Assembly: GCA_002049455.2 (NCBI GenBank)
Contig: KV918762.1
Span: forward strand, 248,001-312,000
DNA from: Porphyra umbilicalis
Lineage: Eukaryota > Rhodophyta > Bangiophyceae > Bangiales > Bangiaceae
Reading direction: 5' to 3'
DNA length: 64,000 bases
Shown: positions 23,535 through 34,950 of the stretch, in pieces
Position numbering within the stretch: the stretch's first letter is position 1
Layout of the letters: each line of letters opens with the position of its first letter
Translations under genes and position numbers: made by a program
Notes under the pieces: generated by a model
What the model was told of the DNA's origin: nothing
Databases searched by the model: none
The model's input: only the letters and a program-made list of their open reading frames with translations

Positions 23535-26100
23535 GACTGGGCGAAGCAGCTGATTCGTGTGACGGGAAACAAATGGGAAAAATGCACACTGAGAACCACT
23601 GCACTGTGCAGATTTCCAGCTTGTGGCGGGTGGCGCTCCGGCCGTGGTGCGGACACTGTCCAGCTCACTCCCTCTTCGGCCGGGACCAGTGCTATGCCTC
23701 ACAGGCAGTGAGTGTTTTCCGTATGTCCGACACGAAACGGCAGAGCACGACAGGCCGAGAAAATGTGGCCATCCATTGCGTCCGTGGAGGAAGGCCACGG
23801 CGCGGCAACATATGGACAATGCACGTTTTCCTGAGAGACAGAGACGTCGGTATCATCCTGAAGAATCTTACCAATAGCTGGATGCTATGGCTGATCCCAC
23901 AATTCTGAGAGGACGACAACTGCTCTTCAGTTTCCTGTGTACAACATGTTACCGAGCAGTTCATCCAAGTATCGAGCACTGCACATCACTTTCCAGCAGT
24001 GTTTGACACTTCTGAGGAGCAGAGGCACTAATGAGCTTTGCCATAAACCATGAGCTCGTTGAATTCTCAACAAGCAGTGCAAGGCTCTGCTCGCCAGTGC
24101 ACAAAGCAGGCCGGCGCCCCGACCACCATCGCCGGCGCCCCCCATCGTTCTCGTCCCCCCGCCCGCCCCCACCGTCGTCCCCCCCCCCCCCCCGCATCGT
24201 CACGCCCCCGCCGGCCCATCATCGTCGCCCCCCGTCACGCCGTTGTCGCGCCGTCCCCCTCCCATCGCCGCCCCCCGCTCGCCCCCCGCGGCGTCGCTAC
24301 CGCTCCGCTCTAGGCGTCGTTGCGGCTGGCCCCCCGGTGGAATCGCCGCCCCACTCGCGGCGTCGTTGCCGCCCCTCCCCCTGCGTCGTTGCCTCCACGA
24401 CCTCGTCGTCGTTGCCGCCCCCCCCCCAGCGTTGTTGCTGCCTCCCTGTTTTTTCGCCGCCATCGTTGTGATTGTGAGTAGAGACAAGATTAAAAACAGA
24501 AAAAGGAAAACCTCATTTGCATTGCTCAGACAGAGCTGTTGTGTTTTTTCCCTGTCGAGCTCATCGACTAGCTTTCTCCAGCCATTACATGGTGCTCGTG
24601 AACAACTTTGCCACCAGCCACCTCTTTCGACCACGCCAGTCAAAGCGTTTTCCGCCCAAGTCGGGGTAGAGACTATGCCGTGGGCCGCTCCGGGGGACCA
24701 AATAAACACAGCCCGAAGGCCGTGTTCCCTCATGGGCACACCTCTGGTGACCACCGGAGGCAGTCTGAGTTGCGTGGCTTGACGCAGGCTCGGAGTGAAC
24801 AGGCGCTTCTAAGATGGGCACGCTGTTGAAGGCCCTGTCTCGTGCATAGAAGGCGCATCGTGTCGAGCTGTCAGCAGATCCGAGGCTTGACCAGACTGAA
24901 TAGGCTTACAGCTACGTGAGCATTCCATCGTCATTCTTTTGCATCAGCCACTCGTGCCAGAAGTTGCAGCACTTGTGGTCCTGTTTCTTGGCATCACATG
25001 AAGACTACTCCGCTGTCGTTCATAGATCGCGTGCTGTGATTGGCCCAGTTGATGACAAGTTCACTCAGACCACTGTGCAGTTGGTGTCAGAAGGCAGTTC
25101 TGGGTCAGTCTCGCCGGGTCGGTCGACCCTCCTGGCCGCAAATTCTCATGCCAAGTACTAGGAGACACCGTTTGTCCCGGAATGACGTTTGCTCATGGAG
25201 CGCAGCCGAAACTGATAGAGACGGCGGATGTGACAGGTAAGCGGACCACTTCCAGAAGGTTGATGGGTGGCTGTCAAATCATTAGGACCGGACTCTTCCC
25301 ACACTCTTCAGACAAGGCTGTGACAGTTTCCTGCGGTCTTGGTCATACGTGTCGCAGAAGCAGTTTTCGGAGAAGTTCCTCCGGTGCTGCGACTCTCAAA
25401 ATCGTGGGATCAGCTATACGGAAGTGAGGGGTACACGGCATCATTTTTTGCTTCATTTTCTTCGACGTCGACCGGGACAGAGCACCGTTTACAGTATTTA
25501 ATTGGTGGAAACAAAGTGCGAACTGGTGACTGCTGAAGTTTTCCCAAACTGTGTGTCTGTGTTCTCACGAAGAGTGGAAGCTTTGCAGCCTGGTCCCTGC
25601 CCTGGGGGACCTTCTTGTCAGAGAAAACAGCACTGTGCGCAACGGACCTCAACCAAGCCTGAAACGAAGGAAGAGCGACAACATGCCCGGCGCGGCTCTG
25701 TATGCTCTTGTTGGTATGCAATGACCCGTTCTGTTCTCTGACACCCAAGAAGTTCCCAGAGCTGTGTTCAATATCCCATGAAGGAAGTGTATGAAAATGC
25801 CATGGTGATGACGCGATTTCAGGGTCGCCTAAAATATTGCAGCACCCGCTTTGAACAGCCACATTGATGTTCTCTTTCAAGAAGGGGGGCTATGAGACAG
25901 GGGTCGAAGTCATGACAGGGTCTCCGTCAATAGCCCATTGGTCGAGCTACTGTATCCGGCTGAGAGGATGACTGAGGAACAGTTTCGCAGTTGATCACCC
26001 TTCTTGACATCGACGGCATCGGCCAAAATTGGGATGACTACAATACATCACCTTATTGGGACCCGCAGCGGAAATCGCATTTGGACAGGCTCGGACCAAA
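23535..26100. other. No recognised gene; C-rich low-complexity block inside
   Basis: From 24,110 to 24,460 the sequence is a run of CCG/CCC-rich low complexity with a long C tract near 24,180. The remainder (23,535-24,100 and 24,470-26,100) has moderate GC and only short frames. The longest is 156 codons on the minus strand (25,880-25,410), with no family match. I see no gene or repeat boundary I can support. Confidence 0.4.
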
Positions 26101-28814
26101 TTCCCTGGACTTTAGTCTAGGGTACTTATCAACATGCGCATGGGGTCACACACATAACTTTTTTTTTTCTCCAGTGCACGCGCGGGAGTACTTGCAGTTG
26201 GCCCCGTGTGCACACCTTTTCGGGCGGTACGCAGTGTATCGATCACTGCAGCGGGTCCTTTGGGCATGGTTCGGTGCGCAACATGCGTCCAGCACTTTCT
26301 GTAGCTTTTCTCGTTTGTAGCATGTCAGCCGCGGTCATACGGACGCCGTACGTCGCTTTTCGTAGGATGTCCGGGTCAGTTGCCTCAGAATGAGGGTGGT
26401 GCGTTCAGACCCCCGGAAACGTCGATCTGGTCAGATGCGTCGACTGTACTGAAAACGCGTTCGCGGAAATACCCTGGACTTGTTTGCAACGTGCGAAGCA
26501 GCCGCCGACGACCAGCCCACGCGAACCACCCCCCTCGCGCGGCCGCCCATCCTCGGCAAACAAGCCACCGCCAACAAGCACCGCCGCCGCCGCCGCCCAC
26601 GCCGCCGCCGTCACCGCCGCGCCTCCCCCCCCAGAGACAAGCAGACGAATATCCCCCCACCTCCAGACGTGCACACCGCCGCCGGCCTACCGTCGCACCC
26701 GTCCCGGTCGCTACGGCCGCGGCAGTTGGGCGCCGCCGCCGCTGCCGCAGGCAGGCCGCCGTCAAACTCCGCGTCGCCGCCCGCCGCCGGCGCGTCGGCG
26801 GCGGTGCGCACGCCCGCTAGCGGCGGCAGCGGCGACGGTGGGGCCAGGACCACAGCCCGCCGCCGCCGCCGCCGCCGTCGCAGCCACCACCCGTCGCAGT
26901 CGCGGCGATGGCGGGCGCGACAGCGGCGGCAGCCGCGGCAGGGGAGGCGGCGGTGGCGCTGCCGGCGCCCTTCCCCGCTCCCAACGGCGGCGGAGCTCGT
27001 CCTCCATCAGACAGTGGCGGGGGCGAGGAGTGGGGGGGCACCGCAACGGGCGGGGCCCCCGTCAACGCTGCCGCCGCGTCGGCGCGGGGGCGGCGGCGCC
27101 TCGGACCATGCCACATCGCGCGCGACGGGCGGTGCGGCCGCCGGCGGGGACACCCACACGCGCGCGCGGGGGGGTGGGTGGGGCTCGTCGCCTCGTCGGC
27201 GCGGCGGCCGACCGCGCCCCGGCTGTGTTGGTCGCGGGCGGTCGCGTACGGACGCGCGCGCGAGGGGTGTGTCGGGCGTGTGCGGCCGCCGCGGTGGTGA
27301 CCCCGACGACAGCGGTGGTGCGGCCGTGGGCAGCTCCCGCCTGCCGTCCGAGAGCCCTCTCCTCCAGGACGATGGGTCGCGAGCGTCTGCTTGAAAATTT
27401 GAACAGAATGTGCCTTGGTTGTCCCGTGGAGCGCCATCGCCGGACTTCACCACAAAATACAGTCGACGCGTCTGACCAGATCGACGTTTCCGGGGGTCTG
27501 AACGCACCACCCTCATTCTGAGGCAACTGACCCGGACATCCTACGAAAAGCGACGTACGGCGTCCGTATGACCGCGGCTGACATGCTACAAACGAAAAAA
27601 GCTACAGAAAGTGCTGGACGCATGTTGCGCACCGAACCATGCCCAAAGGACCCGCTGCAGTGATCGATACACTGCGTACCGCCCGAAAAGGTGTGCACAC
27701 GGGCCAACCGCAAGTACTCCCGCGCGTGCACTGGAGAAAAAAAAAAGTTATGTGTGTGACCCCATGCGCATGTTGATAAGTACCCTAGACTAAAGTCCAG
27801 GGAATTTTGTGGTTAAGTCCGGCGATGGCGCTCCACGGGACAACCAAGGCACATTCTGTTCGAATTTTCAAGCAGACGCTCGCGACCCATCGTCCTGGAG
27901 GAGAGGGCTCCCGGACGACCGGCGGGAGCTGCCGATGGCCGCACCACCGCTGTCGTCGGGGTCACCACCGCGGCGGCCGCACACGCCCGACACGCCCCCC
28001 GCGCGCGCGTCCGTGCGCGACCGCCCGCGACCAACACAGCCGGGGCGCGGTCGGCCGCCGCGCCGACGAGGCGACCAGCCCCACCCACCCCCCCGCGCGC
28101 GCGTGTGGGTGTCCCCGCCGGCGGCCGCACCGCCCGTCGCGCGCGATGTGGCATGGTCCGAGGCGCCGCCGCCCCCGCGCCGACGCGGCGGCAGCGTTGA
28201 CGGGGGCCCCGCCCGTTGCGGTGCCCCCCCACTCCTCGCCCTCGCCACTGTCTGACGGGGGACGAGCTCCGCCGCCGTTGGGAGCGGGGAAGGGCGCCGG
28301 CAGCGCTACCGCCGCCTCCCCTGCCGCGGCTGCCGCCGCTGTCGCGCCCGCCATCGCCGCGACTGCGACGGGTGGTGGCTGCGACGGCGGCGGCGGCGGC
28401 GGCGGGCTGTGGTCCATGGCCCCACCGTCGCCGCTGCTGCCGCTAGCGGGCGTGCGCACCGCCGCCGACGCGCCGGCGGCGGACGGCGACGCGGAGTTTG
28501 ACGGCGGCCTGCCTGCGGCAGCGGCGGCGGCGCCCAACTGCCGCGGCCGCGGCGACCGGGACGGGTGCGACGGTAGGCCGGCGGCGGTGTGCACGTCTGG
28601 AGGTGCGGGGATATTCGTCTGCTTGTCTCTGGGGGGGGAGGCGCGGCGGTGACGGCGGCGGCGTGGGCGGCGGCGGCGGCGGTGCTTGTTGGCGGTGGCT
28701 TGTTTGCCGAGGATGCGCTGCCGCGCGAGGGGGGTGGTTCGCGTGGGCTGGTCGTCGGCGGCTGCTTCGCACGTTGTAAACAAGTCCAGGGTATTTCCGC
28801 GAACGCGTTTTCAG
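26101..28814 (+). mobile_element. Helitron2-like element E1 (1,358 bp), split by a self-insertion
   Basis: The element consists of a left part (26,101-26,448) and a right part (27,805-28,814), separated by an inverted copy of the whole element. The left end starts TTCCCTGGAC and folds as CCCTGGACTTTAGTCTAGGG. The complement AAGTCCAGGG of that end lies about 23 bases inside the right end and is followed by a tail containing CGCGAACGCG and ending TTTTCAG. The interior is GC-rich with no transposase; chance frames of more than 300 codons are open on both strands. An A precedes the left end and a T follows the right end, with no target duplication. Confidence 0.75.
26449..27804 (-). mobile_element. 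Helitron2-like element E2, inverted copy inserted in E1
   Basis: This 1,356-base segment is the reverse complement of E1's left part joined to its right part (348 + 1,010 bases), almost base for base. Its 5' end is at 27,804 (TTCCCTGGAC on the minus strand) and its 3' end at 26,449 (TTTTCAG on the minus strand). Inside E2 the junction that was interrupted in E1 reads GACTGTA-TTTTGTGG without a break, so E2 documents the empty site. Insertion occurred there with no target duplication. The near-identity of E1 and E2 indicates a recent event. Confidence 0.8.
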
Positions 28815-29417
28815 TGAGAACGATGGGGGCCTTTCTTGCAGCTATTTGTACGATGCCCCTCAATTGGCGCGGTCAAAGCTGCCATGATGCTGTCGGCCAC
28901 GCGTCACGTGGCGGCGCTCTCCCCGCTGTGTGCTGGTGTGGGACAGAATGCCTGCCGGTGGATTGCGTCACCCTTCCCACTCGCTGAGCGTTTCCGCGTT
29001 CTGCGAGCGCCCCCGGCCTCTGTGCGTTAGACCCAGTAGGACACCGCCACGGCTGAAATTGACGTCGCCAAGTGGCGAGCGATTGTGCCGGCTGCAGGCA
29101 TCCTCAGGGTTGCAACTTCTGTCCCGGGCCTCGCTGTGTTTGAGCCGTTCTGGCGTCAGATCGTTGCGCCGCGCTCGTGTCGTTTGCCCTGTCGTTCATG
29201 TTTTTGCTTGCTTCTGCCTCTCAGTTGTACTATTGCTTGTTTCGTGTGTTCGAATGCCCGTGCTCTCTGGCATTTCGCGCAATCGCACTGCTATCTCTCC
29301 CTCCCACCTCTTGCCTGTGCCCTACGTCCTGCAGCATCTCCGGCGTGCGGCTTCCACCGCTATTGCGCGCTCCCTTCTCATTCCTCCCGTCCTGGAACGG
29401 GCGGCGGCACCCGTCCC
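28815..29417 (+). other. Upstream flank of the LRR/B''-like gene
   Basis: The 600 bases between the transposon pair and the chosen ATG (29,418) hold no separate gene that I recognise. The segment from about 29,180 is CT-rich, as leaders in this window tend to be. An in-frame open stretch runs back to 29,085, so an upstream start codon cannot be excluded. No TATA-like element is convincing. Confidence 0.4.
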
Positions 29418-29804
29418 ATGCCGCGCGCGTCTGTGCGGTCGCGCGTACCACCTGGGCCCGACCATGTGACGTCCCCGCGGGCGGTGAGCGGGCGGAGCCA
29501 GCACCCCGCGGTCACGTCCGTCGGTGGGCGCCCGCTGTCGCCATCGGGGGGGGGAAGTACTCATTTCGACGGAAACCAAGCCGCGACATCGTCGGCCACC
29601 TTTGCTGGCTTTACCGGTGTGGGCGGCGTCGGCGGCAGCAGTGGTGGTGCTGGTGGGGGCGGCGGCGTGGGCGGCGGCGGGGGCGGCGGCGTGTCGTCGC
29701 CCAGCAGCGCTTTTGGCACCGGCGTTGGCCTTGGTGGCCTCGACACAGTCGCAGTTACCTCCCCGCGCACTGCTGTCGAGTCCGCATTGAGGGCGGCGGC
29801 GGTG

Positions 29805-29835
<31 letters not shown>

Positions 29836-32800
29836 AGCGCTCTCCACGTTCGCGCCCATCGTCGCCGGCTGCCTGGCGGCGGGCGCTTGCACCTTGCACG
29901 ACATCTTCGTCCGCGGAGCCTGGGCGGTTATCGCCCGCGGTGTCCGTGGATGGGCCGACGGCGGCGGCGGCCGCCGCCGCTGCCGCTGCTGCGTCGATTC
30001 CTGCCACAGCCGTCCTTGCCGAGGTTGGCGGCATGTTGCCCCGGCTGAGCTTACCGGCAAGTGAGCGGAGCCGCGCGGCGCGTGGGTGGGATCGGCCGCC
30101 GGAGCGAGACTTACAGCCGGTGGAGGAGTCGACGGTGGTGGTGGCGCATGTGGCGGCGGCGGCGGCGGTTGCGGCCGTTACAGGAATGGGGCGGGTCTTG
30201 GACGAGGGTGTTCCAGACGGGAACTCGGGGAGGGGTGCGTCGACGTCGCCGGCCGCTGAGCATGAAGAGGAGCCCTTCACGGATCGTGGAGAAGAGCCCC
30301 TGGCTGGCCCGGGCGGGTGGACGATAGACGGTACATGGATGACACGGGAGATAGCCAAGGGCGCCCTCGTCCTTGGTTGTCTGCGACTTGTTGCCGTGGA
30401 GCTGGGCGGAGTTCCCAACCCGTCGTCGTTGCGGGAAGTGTCACTGGCATCGAACGCGTTACCAGGGATTGATTTAACGCCTTTGGCGCTTTGTTCATCG
30501 CTGGAGGTACGTGGAGGTTGGCGCGGGGTGGCTATCGGGCGAGAAAGGGGGATGGAGAGTGCTGGAATCTGTCCAGGTCCTTACGCATGACCTGCGAGCC
30601 GTGACGTGCGCGTTGTCTGCAGCACTAACCCGCTTTTGCACGACTTGTTGCTTCGCCTGCTTGTTCGTCTTACGCTGCTGTTGTTCTCATTGTTTGCGAT
30701 GCAAAGGCCCTCGTCCTCAACGCCAATGAGCTCACGGCTATTGACCTCACGCCCCTGGCGGCGTGCCCAAATCTGGAACGCCTGTGGCTTCACAACAACA
30801 AGCTCGCTACCGTGAACCTGACGGCGTTGGCCAACTGTCGCGGCCTGCGTTCCCTCTACCTAGACGGCAATGCGTTGCATGATAACTCGGTCGCGCTCGC
30901 ACCGCTCGCAGCCTGCCGGCTGCTGCGGTCCCTGCGGCTCGGCCGCAACCGTCTTGGGGGGGAGCTCGACATCTCGTGCTTATTGTCTGCCGCCGCGTTG
31001 TCGACTCTGGACGTGTCTGCGTCAGTCACGCTCGTTGCGCACGTCACCGCTGAGACCTCCAATGCGTCGTCGGCAGCGGCGGCGCTGCCGCCTGCCCTCC
31101 GCCGTAAGGCCGCATCTGTGGTGTGGCGGCAGGTGGATTCACCACCGCGGACGCCCGAGCCGGAGCCCCAATTCGAAGCCGACGGGAGGCATGTGTCGGG
31201 TCCGTCGTCGGTCTTGTCTCAGCCGGTCGACGTACCGAGCGCGGCTGCAGTAACCCACGAGGTCGTTCGCAATGGAGAGTTGTCGACGAGGTCGTTGCCA
31301 TCGGAGCTACTCGCGGCGATGCGCTCTCCCTCTCCACCGTCGGTGTCATCGTCGTCACTCGATGTGCAGGCCAACACTGTGACCTGCGATGTCTTAGACA
31401 GTCCGTTTATGTCGATCAGGGACGGTTCCGTATGCAGCGATTGTACCGCTGTCGCGGACTGCCCTCTTGGTGTTCGTCCCCACGCCCACGCCCCCTCCTC
31501 CCAGTGGAATGGCTGTGCTGGCGGCTCGGTGCAAAGTGTCTCTTCGGCCAGCAGCGGAAGCACAGGAGCGGTGGACAAGCCCCCAATTAAGTTGCGCTTC
31601 TGCGTTCTCCTCGTCGGCTTTCGAGGCACTAGCAGGTATGGGGTTGAGGCGCTGCTTTGCGCAAACTCGGACGTCGGCACCGCCGCGGTTCCGTGTGCGG
31701 TGCTCGAAGCCCAATCTGCGCTGTCGCTGGTGCCCGCCCACGTGCACGTGGTCGTTATGGAGGTCGACTTGAGCAGCGAGGCACTGATTGTGGCGCTCCG
31801 CGCCGTCGACGCAACCGTGCCGATTGTCATCGTCGGCCGCACGGACGTGTCGGCTGATGCGGCGTCGCGGTGCCTGCGGCGCGGCGCGTCGTGCTTCCTG
31901 ACGCAGCCGCTGAGCGGCCGCGACGCTATCACCGTGCGGTCGTTGGCGCAGAAGAGGGCGCGGTCGTTACCGTCCATCAAGCCGGACCTGTCGGTCTGGG
32001 CGGCGTTGCGGCCGTGCTCCTCTTCATCCTCGTCTTTAACGACTGATGGGCCGGGGGAGCTACAGCCGTCAGGCCTAATCAAGATTGCACGGGATATCGT
32101 GTCGGGGCCGACTTCAGAAGAGGCCGGTTCGCCCCCGCCGCTGGTGCCGTCGGCGCCACTGCGATTGGTAGCATCTCCCCCTTCTTTCATCTCTCTCACT
32201 TCTTCCTCCGGAAGTCACCCCACGATTGGAAGCGTCTTGCGGCGCGGCCCATCCGGCTGTGTTGGCACCAGCACTGGCCGCACGCGGGTCATCACGAACG
32301 GGCACCCCCCGATTGGTCGCCAGGCCGTGCTTCGACCACAAGCATTCATTCCCCCTCCTCTACACCCTCGGGACGTGGCAGTAGACTTTTCTGTCCTCCG
32401 CGCCCGAGCCTTGCGCTTGGCGCACGGAGGCGGCAGCAGTCCTAGTGGGTCCAACTTCGTGGCGCGCGCGCGAGTGGAGGAGTCGGCTCTTCGCATGTTG
32501 TTTTCGCGGTGCGGTGGGGCGGCGGGCAAGTCGGCTTTCCCGTCCATTGCCACGTTATGCGGGCTACCTGTGTGCGTGTCGGACGTGTTTTTCTACACGG
32601 CATGTCGGTTTGCAGCGTCGGCGTCGACACCGGCGGCACCGGCGATGGCGGCCAAGTTGGGGGACAGCGTATCGCCGGTAGCGACACCTGTGCTCAGCAG
32701 TGCTTGCGGCGGTGGCGGTGGTGATGTCGGTGGCAGCGAACGGTTTTCGCATGTCAATGGGAGTGCCTCGGTGCGGCCGGCTCTGGCGCCGCTCAGGTCG

Positions 32801-34594
32801 AGCCTGTCCCGCTCGTTGCCGGCTGTTCCAACAGTGATGGTCTCGTCCGGCCGGTTCGCTAAGGAGCGCGTGACGTACGCGGTGTTCAGTGCCTTTTGGC
32901 AAGAGCAACTTCGGGAACGTGACGCTGAGACGCGCCTCTTCAACGTCCTCCGCGAGTCGCCAGTCACTCTGGCGGTCGCTGCATCGGCGGTATCAATGGT
33001 TGTGCGCTCTCTGATTGCCACCCGCCAATTACGGTCCGGGGTGGGTGGCGGCGGCTGGCGGTCGCTGCCGACGAGCCGGTCCGCGTCGCCGGTTGAGGGC
33101 CTTCCCCCGTCCTCCTCTTCCTCTAACCTTTTGTCGGACGTTAGCCGAGGTCTTGGCGGCAGGGGTAGCGAGAAGGGGCGTGCGGCGGAGCGCACGCTCG
33201 GCGCAGCCGAAGAAGCGGACGTGGCCATTGCACTCATTCTTTACGCTCTGCGAGGCTCGCGGTGGAGCGCTCTTCGGTTACGGGACTTCCGACGGTCGTC
33301 CATCTGCGCAGCTCTCCTGTCTGCGGAGTCGGGCGTGTATGGCGGGGTCGCCACAGGTCTCCGCTCGGACCGCATTGTGGAGGCCCGTAACGCGTTCGTG
33401 GCGGCGCTCGCGCCCACGGATGGGTCACATTCTCTCCCGCCGCTCTACCGCCCCCATCCGATTCTCGGGCGCGTGCGGCTGCTGTCGCGACAGGCCATGG
33501 TTGCCTACAACGCAGCGCGGGGGCTTCTCACGCCTACGGCGGTGGACGCGCTTTTTACTCGCCGGTGCGCGTCCTCATGTTCGGCCCAGCGACGGCAGCG
33601 GCGGATCAAGGATGCCTTCCCCGCCGCGAGGGTTTCGTGGGCGGCTGGTCGAGAAGATGTAGACAGCGGCGACCCCGGGGCGGGGGGCTCGGCCGGTCAC
33701 GTCGGGGAGCGCCCGGTGTCTGCCGGCCCTTCTGCGCCGATTGAAGGTCCTGCCGAAGACGGGCACCTGAGCAGCCCCGAATTTCTGTTGAGCTCAGACG
33801 AGCCGGGTCCAGTCGCCGACGAGGAGGCGGGCTTGGACGTGGCCGAGTTCGCGGTGTTTTGGATAGCCACCCAAGATGCATCGACGCGCTCGGCCGCGGA
33901 GTACTTCTTCGACATTTTGGACGTAGACCTCGACGGTCGTCTCACCGCGGCCGATGCTGCCCACTTCTACGCGGACAAGCGGCGATTGATGCAAGCGGAG
34001 GGGTTCGAGCCGGCCGAGTTCGGTGACGTCTGGCACTACGCGACGGATATGATGCTCGCGGCGTCGAGGGGAGCGGAAAGATCCCGCCTGCTGCCATCTG
34101 CTTGTCGCGGCGCCTCCGCTGCGGTCAGCAGAATCAGCGGGCGGGCACTTTTTGGATCAGTTGCCCCCGCAATGGGCACCGCTCCACCGACGCCGGCATC
34201 GACCCTGTCATCCTCTTCGCTGTCTGCTGTGGGTGGGCGTCCTCCTCTCCGGTGGCGGCATGGCCCTAGGCCTCCTTTCCCCTCGCTCTATCCCCCCGAG
34301 GCCATTCCCGCCTTCGCCATGGCCATCACGCTCCCGTCCTTTCGGTCGGCCCCTGAGAAAGACCGTAGCGACATCCTGCAAGCGCTGCTGTGCCGAGAAG
34401 ATAACGGCGCGCTTGTTGACTTGCACAAGACCGGCCAGCGTGCGACTGACGGCGTGGCGGTAGGCGATGCGGTCGGTACAGCTGGTGGCGCTGTCGGCAC
34501 GGCTGCCGTCGGCGCGGTGGCGACAGAGCTGTCGACGCCGGCTGTTGAGCCGTCTGATGACGCGGCGCTTGCCAGTGCTTCAAACGGCGTCTAG
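29418..34594 (+). CDS. LRR, receiver-like and PP2A B''-type EF-hand protein (two exons)
   Basis: Exons 29,418-30,506 and 30,707-34,594 give 1,658 residues. Residues 1-300 are Gly/Ala/Ser-rich low complexity. From about 325 to 470 there are SDS22-like leucine-rich repeats (LREVSLASNAL, LERLWLHNNKL, LRSLYLDGNAL) that run across the intron in register. Residues 654-790 resemble a receiver fold (VVVMEVDLSS, then GASCFLTQPL) with Glu-Val-Asp where a phosphorylatable Asp pocket would sit, so probably a pseudo-receiver. From about 945 to 1,480 the layout follows the PP2A regulatory B'' subunit: GLPVCVSDVFF, an EF-like segment with FSAFW, LLSRQAMVAYNA, then AEYFFDILDVDLDGRLTAAD with a calcium loop and HFYADKRRLM. 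B'' subunits direct PP2A and bind calcium. A phosphatase-targeting scaffold is inferred. The ATG at 29,418 (CCCATGC context) is a choice; the N-terminus is uncertain. It converges on the Hint gene 356 bases downstream. Confidence 0.8.
30507..30706 (+). other. Intron, 200 bp, GT-AG, phase 0
   Basis: The donor CTGGAG|GTACGT and acceptor GATGCAAAG|GCC flank a 200-base stretch after which the LRR consensus resumes exactly in register (LCSSLE joined to ALVLNANEL). The preceding tract TTGTTCTCATTGTTTGCGATG is T-rich, as expected near an acceptor. It is the only intron I can support by protein homology in this window. Confidence 0.85.
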
Positions 34595-34950
34595 GTAGCG
34601 GCGGCGTTTGTCTCGAATGCAGTGTCTGCAGCGAAACGGGGGCCGCTTTCTTGTCTTGTCGTAGTGCCCGTGGCTGGACTCGGGGGTCGACAGTACGCCT
34701 GCGCTGTACGCTCTTTCTTTGCATCGGCCACGGGTACGTCGCGGCGGGCCCTCTCGCGGTTTCGCTGTTCCGTTGTGTATCCTTTATTGAACATGTGACC
34801 GTGTCTCTTTCGTTGCCCTTCGTATTGTAGCTAATCTATGTGCATTCTCTTCGTTGTCTTTTCTCGTTTTGTTTTAAGCAGGCAATGTCTCCTCGCCTTC
34901 CTTCTTCCCTGCCGCGACACCCGGGCCGAGCTGACTGGTTTACCGCGTGC
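34595..34950. other. Convergent intergenic spacer (two 3' ends)
   Basis: This 356-base spacer separates the stop of the LRR/B''-like gene (plus) from the stop of the Hint gene (minus). It must contain both 3' untranslated regions. T-rich runs occur around 34,760-34,870 (for example CCTTTATTGAAC). No canonical AATAAA is evident on either strand, and no repeat is seen. Confidence 0.5.

Noticed and set aside
26480-28783. Frames of 270-345 codons in the 26-29 kb element pair
   Set aside because: They are Arg/Pro/Ala-rich, overlap one another on both strands and merely duplicate because the DNA is an inverted repeat.
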